The notes: generated by a model from the letters alone, not told the origin. A stretch of 64,000 nucleotides of DNA from CAVRIA01 sp963721115 (GCA_963721115.1 CAVRIA010000004.1:434001-498000), one strand, 5' to 3'. Shown: positions 35,696 through 45,082, numbered from the stretch's first letter. Translations and numbers: made by a program.

Positions 35696-36672
35696 GTGAG
35701 TGGCGTGCGCCTGCGAACCCGAATCTTCCTCGCCGTGTTGCTGTGTGTCGCGCTGGTGCCGGCTGCCGCGGCGCAGCGAGCGGGGGCGGCGGCAACCTGC
35801 GGGGCCGCCCGACCAGATCCTGCGCCGCATGGAGTACGACGACTTCGACGTCGCTTCGGCCAAGGACGCGGGCGGCGGCGTGATGGGGTCGAAGAATCTC
35901 GAGGTCGTCTTCCGCGACGGCTTTCGCATGCACGTGAAGTGGAAGACGGCGCCGCGCGACGGCGGCGGATGGGACAACTCGCCGCGCGCGAGGTCGGCGC
36001 CTACGCCGTTGAGCAGCTCTTCCTCGACCCCGACGACTACGTGGTGCGCCGGTGACGACGCGCTGCCTGCCGCTCGATGTCGCCCGCGCCTTCGCGCGCA
36101 TCCGCCCCCAACCTCCCGGGCGCGAGCTGCGTCTTCGGCGCCGTCGCGGCGTGGCTGGAGAACGTGAAGGTACCGGACCCCGACTTCGACCCGGGGCGCT
36201 TCTCCCACGATCCTGCCTACGCCCGCCGCCTGGCCAACGCAACCTGCTGACCTACTTGATCGACAACCGCGACAGCCGCGGAAGCAACCTCCTGATCTCC
36301 ACCGATCCGGGCAACCCGCAGGTCTTCTCGGTCGACAACGGCATCGCCTTCGGCGGGGTCGTGTACAACTTCTTTCGCTGGCATCTCGACGAGATCCGCG
36401 TCCGGGGCCTGCCGCGGCAGGCGATCGACCGCTTGCGGCGGGTGACGGCCGGCGACCTCGCCCGGCTCGGCGTGCTCGGCCAGCTCGAGGCGGACTCCTC
36501 GGGCATCGTGCGCCACGTCGCGCCGTCGTTCGACTACGCGCCGTCGGCGGGAGTGCGCCTCGCCCCCGGCGTCATCCAGTACGGACTGACGGACGAGGAG
36601 ATCGACCTGGTGGGGAAGCGGATCGACGCCGTCCTAAAAAGGGTCGACGCGGGCGAGCTGGCCCTGTTCTGA
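35696..36672 (+). pseudogene. Exported protein with possible kinase-like fold (about five frame changes)
   Basis: GTG 35696 opens a signal peptide (IFLAVLLCVALVPAAAAQ). Reading must switch near 35810, 35975, 36050, 36115 and 36238 to keep sensible sequence: ILRRMEYDDFDVASAKD, GAYAVEQLFLDPDDYVV, PVTTRCLPLDVARAF, then LLTYLIDNRDSRGSNLLIS and VFSVDNGIAFGG. The last two blocks resemble the catalytic D-x-x-x-x-N and metal-binding Asp segments of FAM20/PI4K-like kinase folds. That is inference from pattern only. The C-terminal 145 residues are in a single clean frame. Confidence 0.45.
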
Positions 36673-36796
36673 CGCCGACCGCGCCCGAGCGGTGCCCAGC
36701 GCGCACGGGGGCGACCGCGCGGAAACCTGGATTCGGCGGCCTGCAATCGGCTAGATTGGGGACGCTCCGACACCACACGGAGCGGGAGGAACCGGA

Positions 36797-37801
36797 ATGA
36801 ACGTCTCCATGTGGGCCAAGGCCGTCAACGTCATTCCGCGCGTCAGCAAGGAGGAGTGGAACGGGCTCGACGTGATCTCGCGCTGGCTGATCGCGACCCG
36901 TTCGGCGGTGCTGGTGATGACCTTCATCTCGGCGGCGATCGCCGGCCTGCTGGCGGCGCGCGACGGGCGCTTCGACCTGCTGCTGTGGCTGCTGGTGACG
37001 TTCGGCCTGCTGTTCGCGCACGCCACGAACAACCTGGTCAACGATATCACGGACCACGTGAAGGGAGTGGACAAGGACAATTACTTCCGCTCCCAGTACG
37101 GCCCCCAGCCGCTCGAGCACGGGCTCATGACCCGCGGCGAGGCGCTGACCTACGCGGCGGTGACCGGCCTCATCGCGCTCGGCGCCGGCGCCGTGCTGGT
37201 GGCGATGCGCGGCGAGGCGACGCTGACGCTGCTCGGCATCGGGGTCTTCTTCGTCCTCTTCTACACCTGGCCGCTCAAGTACATCGGCATGGGCGAGGTG
37301 GCGGTCATCCTCGTCTGGGGTCCGCTGATGGTCGGCGGCGGGTATTACGTCATCACCGGGGCGATCTCCACGCCGGTCGTCCTGGCCAGCCTGCCGGTGG
37401 CGCTGGCGGCGACGACGGTCCTCTTCGGCAAGCACATCGACAAGCTCGACGCCGACGCGGCGAAGCACATCCGCACCATGCCCGTCCTGCTCGGCGAGCG
37501 GAAGGCGCGGCTGGCGACGATCGGCATGCTGACGCTCGAGTACCTGCTGGTCGGCGCCCTCATCCTCAGCGGCTATCTGTCGTGGTTGCTGCTGGCGGTC
37601 CTCTTTGCGCTGCCCTGGTACGTCCGCGCCCTGCGCGTGTATCGCCATCCGCGCCCGTCCGGCCCGCCGCCCGAGTACCCGCCCAACATCTGGCCGCTCT
37701 GGTACTCCGCCCTCGCCTTCCAGCACACGCGCCGTTTCGGGGGCCTCTTCCTGCTCGGCCTCGCCGCCGACGTCGCCGCCCGCAAGCTCGGCTGGCTCTG
37801 A
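36797..37801 (+). CDS. UbiA-family prenyltransferase (MenA-like)
   Basis: The 334-residue integral membrane protein has the two Asp-rich motifs of the family: NDITDHVKGVD (N-D-x-x-D-x-x-x-x-x-D, about residue 80) and DKLDADAAKHIRTMPVLLG (about 215). About eight hydrophobic segments surround them. Members transfer a polyprenyl chain to an aromatic acceptor; the first motif is closest to 1,4-dihydroxy-2-naphthoate prenyltransferase (MenA), so a role in quinone synthesis is possible. No other quinone genes are adjacent. GGGAGG lies just upstream of ATG 36797. Confidence 0.85.
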   Translation: MNVSMWAKAVNVIPRVSKEEWNGLDVISRWLIATRSAVLVMTFISAAIAGLLAARDGRFDLLLWLLVTFGLLFAHATNNLVNDITDHVKGVDKDNYFRSQYGPQPLEHGLMTRGEALTYAAVTGLIALGAGAVLVAMRGEATLTLLGIGVFFVLFYTWPLKYIGMGEVAVILVWGPLMVGGGYYVITGAISTPVVLASLPVALAATTVLFGKHIDKLDADAAKHIRTMPVLLGERKARLATIGMLTLEYLLVGALILSGYLSWLLLAVLFALPWYVRALRVYRHPRPSGPPPEYPPNIWPLWYSALAFQHTRRFGGLFLLGLAADVAARKLGWL

Positions 37802-37866
37802 TCCCCGGCGGAAGGTTGTTGGATCGTCAGGTTGTCGGTTGTTGGTGACGCACTCGCGCCCCACCC

Positions 37867-38844
37867 TCAGCGTCTCCGGGCGAGGGCCGGAAGGGTATCC
37901 ACCATCGTCTGGGCGATCAGAGCGTGGCCCTCGACCGTCGGGTGCCACACGTCGAAGGCGTACTCGGTCAGGTCCCGTCCCTCGAAGCTGGGGAGGAGAT
38001 CCAGGAAGGCCAGGCCGTTGGCCTCGCAGAGACCGTGGACGAAGTCGTGCAGGTCCTGCCAGGGATACGGCTCCCCTGGATCGAACCGGAACACCGGGGT
38101 GACGGCGACGAGAATCGGGACATGCCGATCGCGGCTGATTTCACCCAGTCGGCGAAACTGATCGATGGTCCGGTCGCTGTTCCAGGCGTGAACCCGGTGA
38201 TGATATTCCTCCGGGTAGCCGCCGAACCGCTCCCGTGCCGCCCTCAGCGCCCGCCGCGCCAGCTCCAGCAGCTCGATGCGCGGGCGGTAGTAGCGCGCCA
38301 GGCCGCCGTCGACCACATCCGGGTCGTTCAGGACGTAGCTGACGATGACGAGATCGGGATTCAATGCCAGGCCGCGCGTCTCGAGGAGTCTGACCTCCTG
38401 CTCCGTCGAGTAGCCGTCGACCGAGAGGTTGTAGACGATACTCGATGCGTAGGGCTCCGACCCGAGCTGGCGAAGCTCGCGCTCGAGGACCTGCGGGAAG
38501 GCGGACTCCATCGGCACGCCCCATCCCCACGCGACGGAGTCGCCCAACAGGACGATCCGAAGTCCATCAGGAGGGGGGTTCGGGAACTCGTCGTCCCGGA
38601 AGCCGGCCGAGTTGATGGCGATGGCCACACCGTCCCGCTCGCAACTCGATCCCGGCACCAGCTCGTAGATCAATTGCGGGTCGCTCGACTGCCTGTGGAT
38701 ACGGATCGAGGCGATCCCGGCCGGACGGTCCATCTTCGCGGCCCCGATTCGTCGCAGGCAGAGCTCCGCGGCCGCCAGCGTGACCAACGTGGAAGCGAAC
38801 GCGATCGCGAATCGCCCCACCCATTCCCTGCGACCCAGCTTCAT
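37867..38844 (-). CDS. SGNH/GDSL-type hydrolase, membrane-anchored
   Basis: From Met at 38844 (AAGAAGGGACGG just upstream) the protein has 325 residues. An N-terminal hydrophobic segment (FAIAFASTLVTLAAAEL) acts as signal or anchor. Block I is LLGDSVAWGWGVP with the nucleophile Ser, the Asn block is VSYVLNDPDV, and the catalytic Asp-x-x-His is in FDVWHPTVEGHALIA near the C-terminus. Such enzymes deacylate or deacetylate surface glycans and lipids. It shares a 163-base divergent gap with the transglycosylase gene. Confidence 0.87.
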   Translation of the reverse strand: MKLGRREWVGRFAIAFASTLVTLAAAELCLRRIGAAKMDRPAGIASIRIHRQSSDPQLIYELVPGSSCERDGVAIAINSAGFRDDEFPNPPPDGLRIVLLGDSVAWGWGVPMESAFPQVLERELRQLGSEPYASSIVYNLSVDGYSTEQEVRLLETRGLALNPDLVIVSYVLNDPDVVDGGLARYYRPRIELLELARRALRAARERFGGYPEEYHHRVHAWNSDRTIDQFRRLGEISRDRHVPILVAVTPVFRFDPGEPYPWQDLHDFVHGLCEANGLAFLDLLPSFEGRDLTEYAFDVWHPTVEGHALIAQTMVDTLPALARRR

Positions 38845-39007
38845 CCGTCCCTTCTTTGGAAATTCGCCCCCGTGCGCGCTTCGCGCTCCGATGGGCTCGG
38901 CCCCACGGGCCAAGCCCGCGGGCCCTCCTGATCCCTTTTGCCCGAACCCCGAACCCGAACCCTGTTACTTGTGGTCTCGTGCCGCTGCAAGGTGTAAAAG
39001 GAAGGTG

Positions 39008-39919
39008 ATGGTGGTGCGGTCCATGTGGAGGTCGGGCGTTCTGTTGGCGGTGCTTCTCTGCCCGGCGGCGGCCGCGGCCTCCGGTGCGGCGCGCGGCTGG
39101 GACTACCTGATCGACAAGTTGGAGGCCGACGGCATCGACCCCGCGTGGGCGCGGACCGTCTTCTCCGATCCGCGTGTCCCGCCCTTCACCGGCTTGACCT
39201 TCTCCGTGGCGCCGCGCGAGTCGCACGCGCTCTATCGCGGCTTTCTGAAGCCCGCCAGCGTCGCCCGGGCGCGCCTCTGCCGCAGCGACTACGACCGCGA
39301 GTTCCGCCGCGTCGAGCGGCGCCTCGGCGTCCCGGCCAACGTCCTCGGCGCCATCCTGCACGTGGAGACGCAGTGCGGGCGCTTCACGGGCCGGCAGGTC
39401 GTCCTCTATCGCCTCGCCCGATTGGCCATGGCCAGCGAGCCGGCCAACCTGCGATCCAACGTCCGCACGCAGACCAGAGGCCTGTCGGGCGCGCGGCGCC
39501 TGGAGGTCGAGCAGCAGGTGCGCCGGCGCGCCCTGCACCTCGAGAACACCTTCTACCCGGAGGTGCTGGCCACCTTTCGGCTCGCCGAGCGGCTGCGCAT
39601 CGATCCGCTGGAGATCCGCGGCTCCGGCTCCGGCGCCTTCGGGCTACCGCAGTTCCTGCCGTCGAGCTACCTTCGCTTCGCTATCGACGGCAACGGCGAC
39701 GAGCGCATCAGCCTCTACGATCCGGCCGATGCCATTGCCTCGATGGCCAACTACCTGGTGGGGCACGGCTGGAAGCCGAACCTGTCGCGCACCGAGCAAC
39801 GCCGCGTCATCTGGGCCTACAACCACTCCGACGCATACATCGACACGGTGTTGACCCTGGCCGACCGGATCGGCCCCACCCCCTCCCGCAAACGCCGCGA
39901 CACCGTCGCCGAGCGCTGA
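39008..39919 (+). CDS. MltB-like lytic murein transglycosylase
   Basis: The 303-residue exported protein (signal MWRSGVLLAVLLCPAAAAAS; AGGAAGG before ATG 39008) cleaves peptidoglycan glycan chains non-hydrolytically. The catalytic Glu is in ILHVETQCGRFTG; the family blocks GSGSGAFGLPQFLPSSYLRF, DGNGDERISLYDPADAIASM and VIWAYNHSDAYIDTVL follow. The domain order is that of MltB (GH103-type) without the C-terminal peptidoglycan-binding domain. It is divergent from the SGNH hydrolase, and together they suggest envelope remodelling. Confidence 0.92.
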   Translation: MVVRSMWRSGVLLAVLLCPAAAAASGAARGWDYLIDKLEADGIDPAWARTVFSDPRVPPFTGLTFSVAPRESHALYRGFLKPASVARARLCRSDYDREFRRVERRLGVPANVLGAILHVETQCGRFTGRQVVLYRLARLAMASEPANLRSNVRTQTRGLSGARRLEVEQQVRRRALHLENTFYPEVLATFRLAERLRIDPLEIRGSGSGAFGLPQFLPSSYLRFAIDGNGDERISLYDPADAIASMANYLVGHGWKPNLSRTEQRRVIWAYNHSDAYIDTVLTLADRIGPTPSRKRRDTVAER

Positions 39920-39941
39920 GCGGCGTTGCGGGTTTTCGGAG

Positions 39942-39957
39942 GGACGGCTTGCCGTCC
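39942..39957 (+). terminator. Hairpin downstream of the transglycosylase gene
   Basis: GGACGGC-TT-GCCGTCC is a perfect 7-bp stem with a 2-base centre, 22 bases after the stop codon and followed by TTCCC. A terminator is possible but the T run is short; it may be a dispersed palindrome instead. Confidence 0.4.
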
Positions 39958-40126
39958 TTCCCAGAAACGCTTCGCGGCACGGCGCGGTCGTTGCCAGTGC
40001 TTTTTCGAACGACTTGGCGCGCTTGTTGCCATGGGAAGCGGAGGGTCCGTTTTCGAGTCTGATCTGGCGCGGTATCAGCGCCAGGGTTCCTTCTCTCCGC
40101 ATGGGAGAAGGTCAGGATGAAGGGGG

Positions 40127-41305
40127 ATGAAAGCGACGGAGAGGAGGCCCATCGTAGGGGTCGGCCCGGCGCTGACCAGGCGGGCGGTGTTGCGCCTGCT
40201 GGCCGGCGCGACGGCGGCGGCCGGCTTCCCGTTCGGGGTCGCCCGGCTGTCCGCCGGCTGGGCTGCCGCCGTCTCGACCTCCTCGTACGGCTTCCTGACC
40301 GCCGCCGAGCTGGCGATCCTCGACGCGGCGACGGCGCACATCCTGCCCACCGACGATCGGCCGGGAGCGCGTGAGATCGGCGTGGTCGGCTACGTTCAGA
40401 GCCTGCTCAGCTTCCTCCCGGGAGCCGATGCCAACTGCGATCGAAGGGTCGACGCGGCCGACGTCACGGCGGTGTGGCGGCAGGCGGCGGGCGCGCCGCC
40501 GCTCTGTCCGCCCGGGGGCGACGTCAACGGCGACGCCGCCGTCGACGGCCGGGACGTAACGGCCGCGCAGGCGGCGGTGTTCCGCGCCCGTCCGGTGTTC
40601 GCCGGCGGGCCGTTCAGCGGGCGCAACCCGCAGCCGCACTTCCCCATCGGCTCGACGCCCTGCGTCGTCTGCCACGGCGCCGGCGGCGGTGCGGCCGCGG
40701 CGGGGGGCGCGGGGCAGGCGACGGTCGACGTCTTCCCGCCCGACGCCTTCCGCGAGTTCCTGCCTCTCACCCGCCTGCAGGTGATGAGCTGGAAGGTCCG
40801 CCTGCTGGGCGCGGAGGCGGTGCCGGAGGTGGCGGAGAATCCTCTCGCCGCCTCGCTTCCCGACGTCGCCCTGCGCGGCGCCTATCGCGACGGCCTGGCG
40901 CAACTCGACGACATCGGCCGCGCGCAGTTCGGGTTGCCCTTCGTCGAGCTCGCCGCCGACCAACGGACGCAGGTCCTGAACAAGGCCCCGGCCTTCCGCG
41001 ATCTGGTGACGCGCCACGTGATCGAAGGGACGCTGTGCGCGCCCGAGTACGGCGGCAACCGCGACCAGCTGGGATGGCAGCTGGTGGGATTCGATGGCGA
41101 CAGCCAGCCGCTCGGCTACGAGATCTACGACGCCTCCGTCGAAGGCAACTACCGCGAGCGGCCCGACAAGCCCAACTCGGGACCGAATCCGGACGAAGAC
41201 TGCAGCGGCTTCAGCGCCAACCTGGATCACTTCCTCGACCTGATCAGCGGCGTGACCGGCGGCCGGCGGTTCTCCGACCCGTACTGCTTCGGGGTGGACG
41301 CATGA
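40127..41305 (+). CDS. Tat-exported gluconate-2-dehydrogenase subunit-3-like protein with dockerin-like insert and CxxCH
   Basis: The 392-residue protein starts with a twin-arginine signal (TRRAVLRLLAGATAAAGFPF). Then comes the subunit-3 pattern LTAAELAILDAATAHILPTD..PGAREIGVVGYV, interrupted by a two-loop dockerin-like module (GADANCDRRVDAADVTAVW, GGDVNGDAAVDGRDVTAAQ). After it come STPCVVCHGAGG, a haem-c type CxxCH site (or a metal site), and the rest of the family sequence (CAPEYGGNRDQLGWQLVGFDGD). Subunit 3 escorts and helps export the flavoprotein next door. ATGA overlap (41302) with the oxidoreductase gene supports a two-subunit enzyme. Confidence 0.83.
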   Translation: MKATERRPIVGVGPALTRRAVLRLLAGATAAAGFPFGVARLSAGWAAAVSTSSYGFLTAAELAILDAATAHILPTDDRPGAREIGVVGYVQSLLSFLPGADANCDRRVDAADVTAVWRQAAGAPPLCPPGGDVNGDAAVDGRDVTAAQAAVFRARPVFAGGPFSGRNPQPHFPIGSTPCVVCHGAGGGAAAAGGAGQATVDVFPPDAFREFLPLTRLQVMSWKVRLLGAEAVPEVAENPLAASLPDVALRGAYRDGLAQLDDIGRAQFGLPFVELAADQRTQVLNKAPAFRDLVTRHVIEGTLCAPEYGGNRDQLGWQLVGFDGDSQPLGYEIYDASVEGNYRERPDKPNSGPNPDEDCSGFSANLDHFLDLISGVTGGRRFSDPYCFGVDA

Positions 41306-43069
41306 CCCGCTCGGCCGCGCCGGACTGCGTCCTCGGAAACTCGGCACTCGAGCGCTTCGACACCTGCGTCATCGGCAGCGGCGCCGGCGGCGCCGCCGCG
41401 GCGCACGTGCTGGCCGGGGCGGGGCAGAAGGTCCTGGTCCTCGAGGCGGGGAACAACTACTTCCCCGGGCTCGACCAGTCGGGGCGCCTGCCGTGGTCGG
41501 AGTTCGCCAACGACGAGATCAAGAACTCGATCCGCCGTTTCGTCTATCAGGACCCGATCGTCGAGCCGCGCACCTTCCGGCGCCGCGAGAGCGATGTCGC
41601 CGTGGCGCATCCCGACGTCAACCTCCTCACCCGCAACGTCGGCGGCGCCGCCGTGATCTCCACGGTCAGCTACCCGCGCTTCACGGCCGTCGACTTCCGC
41701 ATGGCCACGGCGTTGAGCGACGGCGGGCGGCATTCCCGACGGCACGAGCTTCGCCGACTGGCCGCTGACCTACGACGAGCTGGAGCCGTTCTACGTCGAG
41801 ACCGAGGCCCTCTCCGGCATCGCCGGCGCCGCCGAGGGGCCGGACGCCGATCCCTTCTCCTCCTGGCGCAGCGCCCCGTTTCCGCTGCCGCCGCAGCCGC
41901 CGATGTACGTCGGGCTGGTGCTGGCGCACGGCGCGTCGCAGCTCGGCTATCACCCGTTCAACTACCCGTCGGCGATCAACACGCGCCCCTACGACGGGCG
42001 CACGCCGTGCGTGAGCTGCGGCTTCTGCAGCGGCAGCGGCTGCCCGCGCAATTCGAAGAGCTCGCCGGCGGTGACGACGCTGCGCCGCGCGCTGCTCACC
42101 GGCAACTGCCAGCTGCGCTACAACGCGCACGTCAGCCGGCTGGTTCCCGCCGCCGGCGGCGGCGCCGTCGCCGGGGTCGAGTACGTCGACGCGGACGGCG
42201 CCCTGCAGTCGGCGCAGGCGGACCGCTTCATCCTCGCCGCCAGCCCGATCGAGAGCGCGCGCCTGTGCTTTCTGTCGGATCCGGACGGCCCCGGCCTCGG
42301 CAACTCGAGCGGCCACCTCGGGCGCCACCTGCTGTTCCACTACCAGACCATCGCCGCCGGCTTCTTCCGCCAGCGCCTGCACGGCGAGCGCGGTCGCTCC
42401 GTCACCAACGGCATGGCCGACTTTCGCGGCGTCGAGGAGGGCGGCGAGACGCTGCGCGCGGACCGGCCGCTCGGCGGCGTCATCGAATTCAGCACCTCTT
42501 CCGAGCCGATCGTTGCGGCGATCGAAGGTCTGACGGCGCTGCCGATCGCGCAGGCGGTGGGGGTGACGTTCAAGGACTTGCTGGTGGAGAGCCCGTTCCA
42601 GGCGCACATCGCGGTGATGATCATGCAGGGGGAGGACGCCCCGCAGGCGACCAACCGGATCGACCTCGATCCGACGCTGCGCGACGTCTTCGGGCTGCCG
42701 GTGCCGCGTGTCACGCTACGAGAACCATGCCTTCGAGCGCGACGCGGCGGAGTTCTACAAGCCGCGCATGCTCGACGTGATGGAGGCGGCGGGTGCCGAG
42801 TTCGGTCTGATCCAGCCGGTCGACCCCGCCGTCCCCCCCGTCTCGCGCCACGTGCTCGGCGGCCTGCGCATGGGCGACGACCCGCGCACTCGGTGTGCGA
42901 TCGGAACGGGCGCTTCCACGACGTCGACAACCTCTACTGCGCCGACGGCGGCGTGTTCCCGACCGGCTCGGGATACAACCCGACGCCGACGATCATCGCC
43001 TGCGCTTTGCGGCTTGCCGCCGCGATCGTGTCCCCCGCCGCGCCCGAGCGCGTCCTGCCCACCGGCTGA
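41302..43069 (+). CDS. GMC-type flavoprotein dehydrogenase, large subunit (three frame changes)
   Basis: The FAD-binding N-terminus CVIGSGAGGAAAAHVLAGAG is followed by QKVLVLEAGNNYF. Frame changes are needed near 41730 (ALSDGG / IPDGTSFADWP in other frames), 42712 (VPRVT / YENHAFERDAAEFYKP) and 42897 (RMGDDPRT / FHDVDNLYCADGGVFP), with the end at 43069. CVSCGFCSGSGC (near 42010) is a Cys cluster like those holding the 3Fe-4S centre in fructose and FAD-glucose dehydrogenases. The C-terminal GGVFPTGSGYNPTPTIIACA is typical of GMC enzymes. It would oxidise a sugar or alcohol in the periplasm, exported with its Tat partner. The lesions look like assembly indels. Confidence 0.82.
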
Positions 43070-43092
43070 CGCGCCTGTCAGTCAGTCGAGCA

Positions 43093-43153
43093 AACGGGAG
43101 GGCGAGGCTCCTGCCGAGCCGCACTGTGCACGATGGAGGCTTGCCCTCCCGTT
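43093..43153. repeat. Long inverted repeat (intergenic palindrome)
   Basis: Perfect 11-base arms AACGGGAGGGC (43093-43103) and GCCCTCCCGTT (43143-43153), with further partial pairing inward (GAGGCTCC against GGAGGCTT). It lies in the 285-base gap between the GMC and amidohydrolase genes. GGGAGGGCGAGGCTCC-type elements occur widely in metagenomic genomes as dispersed palindromes; a terminator role is also possible. Confidence 0.6.
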
Positions 43154-43354
43154 GTCGGATCTCTGTAAGGCTCTCCTGAGACACTGCACTGGCTGACGGG
43201 CCGGTCAGGCCCCGCATCGCGCCCTCGGCGGGCGCGGGGAGCCGGATGGGCGAAAAAAGGTTGCATCCGTCTCAACCAGCGGGTTAGTCCATTTTGGTCG
43301 GATGGTCCGCGCCCCGCGGCGGGATCGCGGGCGGAGACGAGAAGGAGGGGGGAC

Positions 43355-44962
43355 ATGCTTCTGCGCACCAGCAAGAAGAACCGCGACGAGGAACGCGACG
43401 AGGGGGCGCTGCCGCTTCCGACCCAGATCGTTTCGAACGGCGAGTACTGGCCGATTCCGCAGACCCGCAGGCAGCGCATGGTCGAGGACCTGCTGCTGTC
43501 GATGGCCGACGAGCGCGCCCGCAAGCTCGGCCTGTCGCGGCGCGGCTTCCTGCGCACGGCGGCCGGAACGGCCACCGCGCTGGTGGCGATCAACATCGTC
43601 AGCGGCTGCGGCGACGACGGCCAGGGCGGCGGCTTCGCGGTCGACGACTGCGCGACGCGCGATCCCGCGGCGGCGCGCGAGCTCTTCGAGAGCGACTTCT
43701 TCGTCATGGACGTGCAGACGCACCATGTCGACCTGGACGGCCCGCCGGGCATGAATCCCGCGCTCGGGGAGTTCTTCCGCAGCTTCCGTTTCTGCAATCC
43801 CGACGCGGTCGCGGCGGATACCTGCCATCCCGGCGTGCTCGGCGAGCTGTCGCGCGCCAATTTCCTGAAGGAGGTCTTCCTCGACAGCGAGACCGCGGTG
43901 GCGATCATGAGCGGCATCCCGGCGCCGAGCCGCAGCCTCCAGGCCCTCAGCAACGAGGCGATGGCTACCACGCGCGACGTCGCCAACGAGCTCGGCGCCT
44001 CGCAGCGCATGCTCACGCAGGGCATGCTGACGCCGAACTTCCCGCCCGGGAACGACGCCGGCACCAACATCTCCGACATGGAGCGGCTGGTGAACGACCT
44101 GAACATCGTGGCTCTCAAGACCTACACCGGCGCCGGCGGCGGCCTCTTCGGGCCCGACGCCCTGCCGTGGTGGCTGGACGACGAGGAGGTGAGCTATCCG
44201 ATGCTCGCCGAGGCCGAGCGCCTCGGCATCCACATCATCAACACCCACAAGGGGCTGCGCCTCGGCATCTTCGACGCGGAGCACATCAAGCCGCGCGACA
44301 TCCCGAAGGTGGCGACCGACTGGCCGCAGATGGACTTCGTCGTCTACCACTCGGCCGGCGAGTTCCTCGACGATCTGGTGGCTCTCAAGGTGAACCAGAT
44401 TCCCGACGCCACCAACGTCTACTCCGAGCTCGGCAGCATCTTCGCCACCAACGTGATCAGCGATGGCGGTATCGACGCGGTCGGACACCTGCTCGGCAAG
44501 CTCGTCAACGCCTTCGGCGCCGATCACGTCATCTGGGGCACCGACTCGATCTGGTGGGGATCGCCGCAGTGGCAGATCGCCGCCCTCAAGACCTTCCGCA
44601 TGCCGCAGCATTTGATGGAGGAGTTCGGCTACCCGGAGATCACCGACGAGATCAAGGCGCAGATCTTCGGGCTGAACGCCGCGCTCCTCTACGGTATCGA
44701 TCCCGACGCCATGCGCTGCACGGTGCCGCCCGAGCTCGTCCCCTCGAGCACGGCGACGCCGTCGGAGCGCTGGGCGTCGGCCGGACACGCGACGCCGACG
44801 CCGCTCGGCACGCCCGCCGGGACCACCGCGGCGCGAGTGGACGGAATCCTGCGGGCCAAGCGCGAGTACGCGAGCATCGCCACCCCCAGCCTGCGCACGT
44901 ACGGTCCGCGGACGCGGCGCGAGTTCCTGCGCTTCCTGGGGAAGGGGAATCCGCTCGCGTAG
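43355..44962 (+). CDS. Tat-exported amidohydrolase-family protein
   Basis: The 535-residue protein starts at ATG 43355 after GAAGGAGGGG. A twin-arginine signal with lipobox lies unusually deep at about residues 60-90 (LSRRGFLRTAAGTATALVA, then INIVSGC), so the mature form may be a lipoprotein. The body is the amidohydrolase-2 TIM barrel: DVQTHHVDLDGP in place of the first His-x-His, INTHKGLRLG, VVYHSAGEFLDDLV and the metal Asp in HVIWGTDSIWWGSPQWQ. Such enzymes decarboxylate or hydrolyse aromatic acids. It lies downstream of the Tat oxidoreductase pair and could share its pathway. The Pro/Thr-rich tail is typical of this genome's exported proteins. Confidence 0.82.
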   Translation: MLLRTSKKNRDEERDEGALPLPTQIVSNGEYWPIPQTRRQRMVEDLLLSMADERARKLGLSRRGFLRTAAGTATALVAINIVSGCGDDGQGGGFAVDDCATRDPAAARELFESDFFVMDVQTHHVDLDGPPGMNPALGEFFRSFRFCNPDAVAADTCHPGVLGELSRANFLKEVFLDSETAVAIMSGIPAPSRSLQALSNEAMATTRDVANELGASQRMLTQGMLTPNFPPGNDAGTNISDMERLVNDLNIVALKTYTGAGGGLFGPDALPWWLDDEEVSYPMLAEAERLGIHIINTHKGLRLGIFDAEHIKPRDIPKVATDWPQMDFVVYHSAGEFLDDLVALKVNQIPDATNVYSELGSIFATNVISDGGIDAVGHLLGKLVNAFGADHVIWGTDSIWWGSPQWQIAALKTFRMPQHLMEEFGYPEITDEIKAQIFGLNAALLYGIDPDAMRCTVPPELVPSSTATPSERWASAGHATPTPLGTPAGTTAARVDGILRAKREYASIATPSLRTYGPRTRREFLRFLGKGNPLA

Positions 44963-44979
44963 GGGTTGGAGTGCGGATG

Positions 44980-45043
44980 TGCTGACGTGCTGACGTGCTG
45001 ACGTGCTGACGTGCTGACGTGCTGACGTGCTGACGTGCTGACG
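44980..45043 (+). repeat. 8-bp tandem repeat, eight perfect copies
   Basis: The unit TGCTGACG is repeated eight times without error, followed by TGAGCCC. It lies between the amidohydrolase stop and the next start. The ACTGAATC-type tandem words follow at 45064-45084. Confidence 0.95.
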
Positions 45044-45082
45044 TGAGCCCGGCCCAACACGGCTGAATCACTGAATCACTGA

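Noticed and set aside
44980..45043. CRISPR array
   Set aside because: The 8-bp unit is repeated head to tail without spacers.
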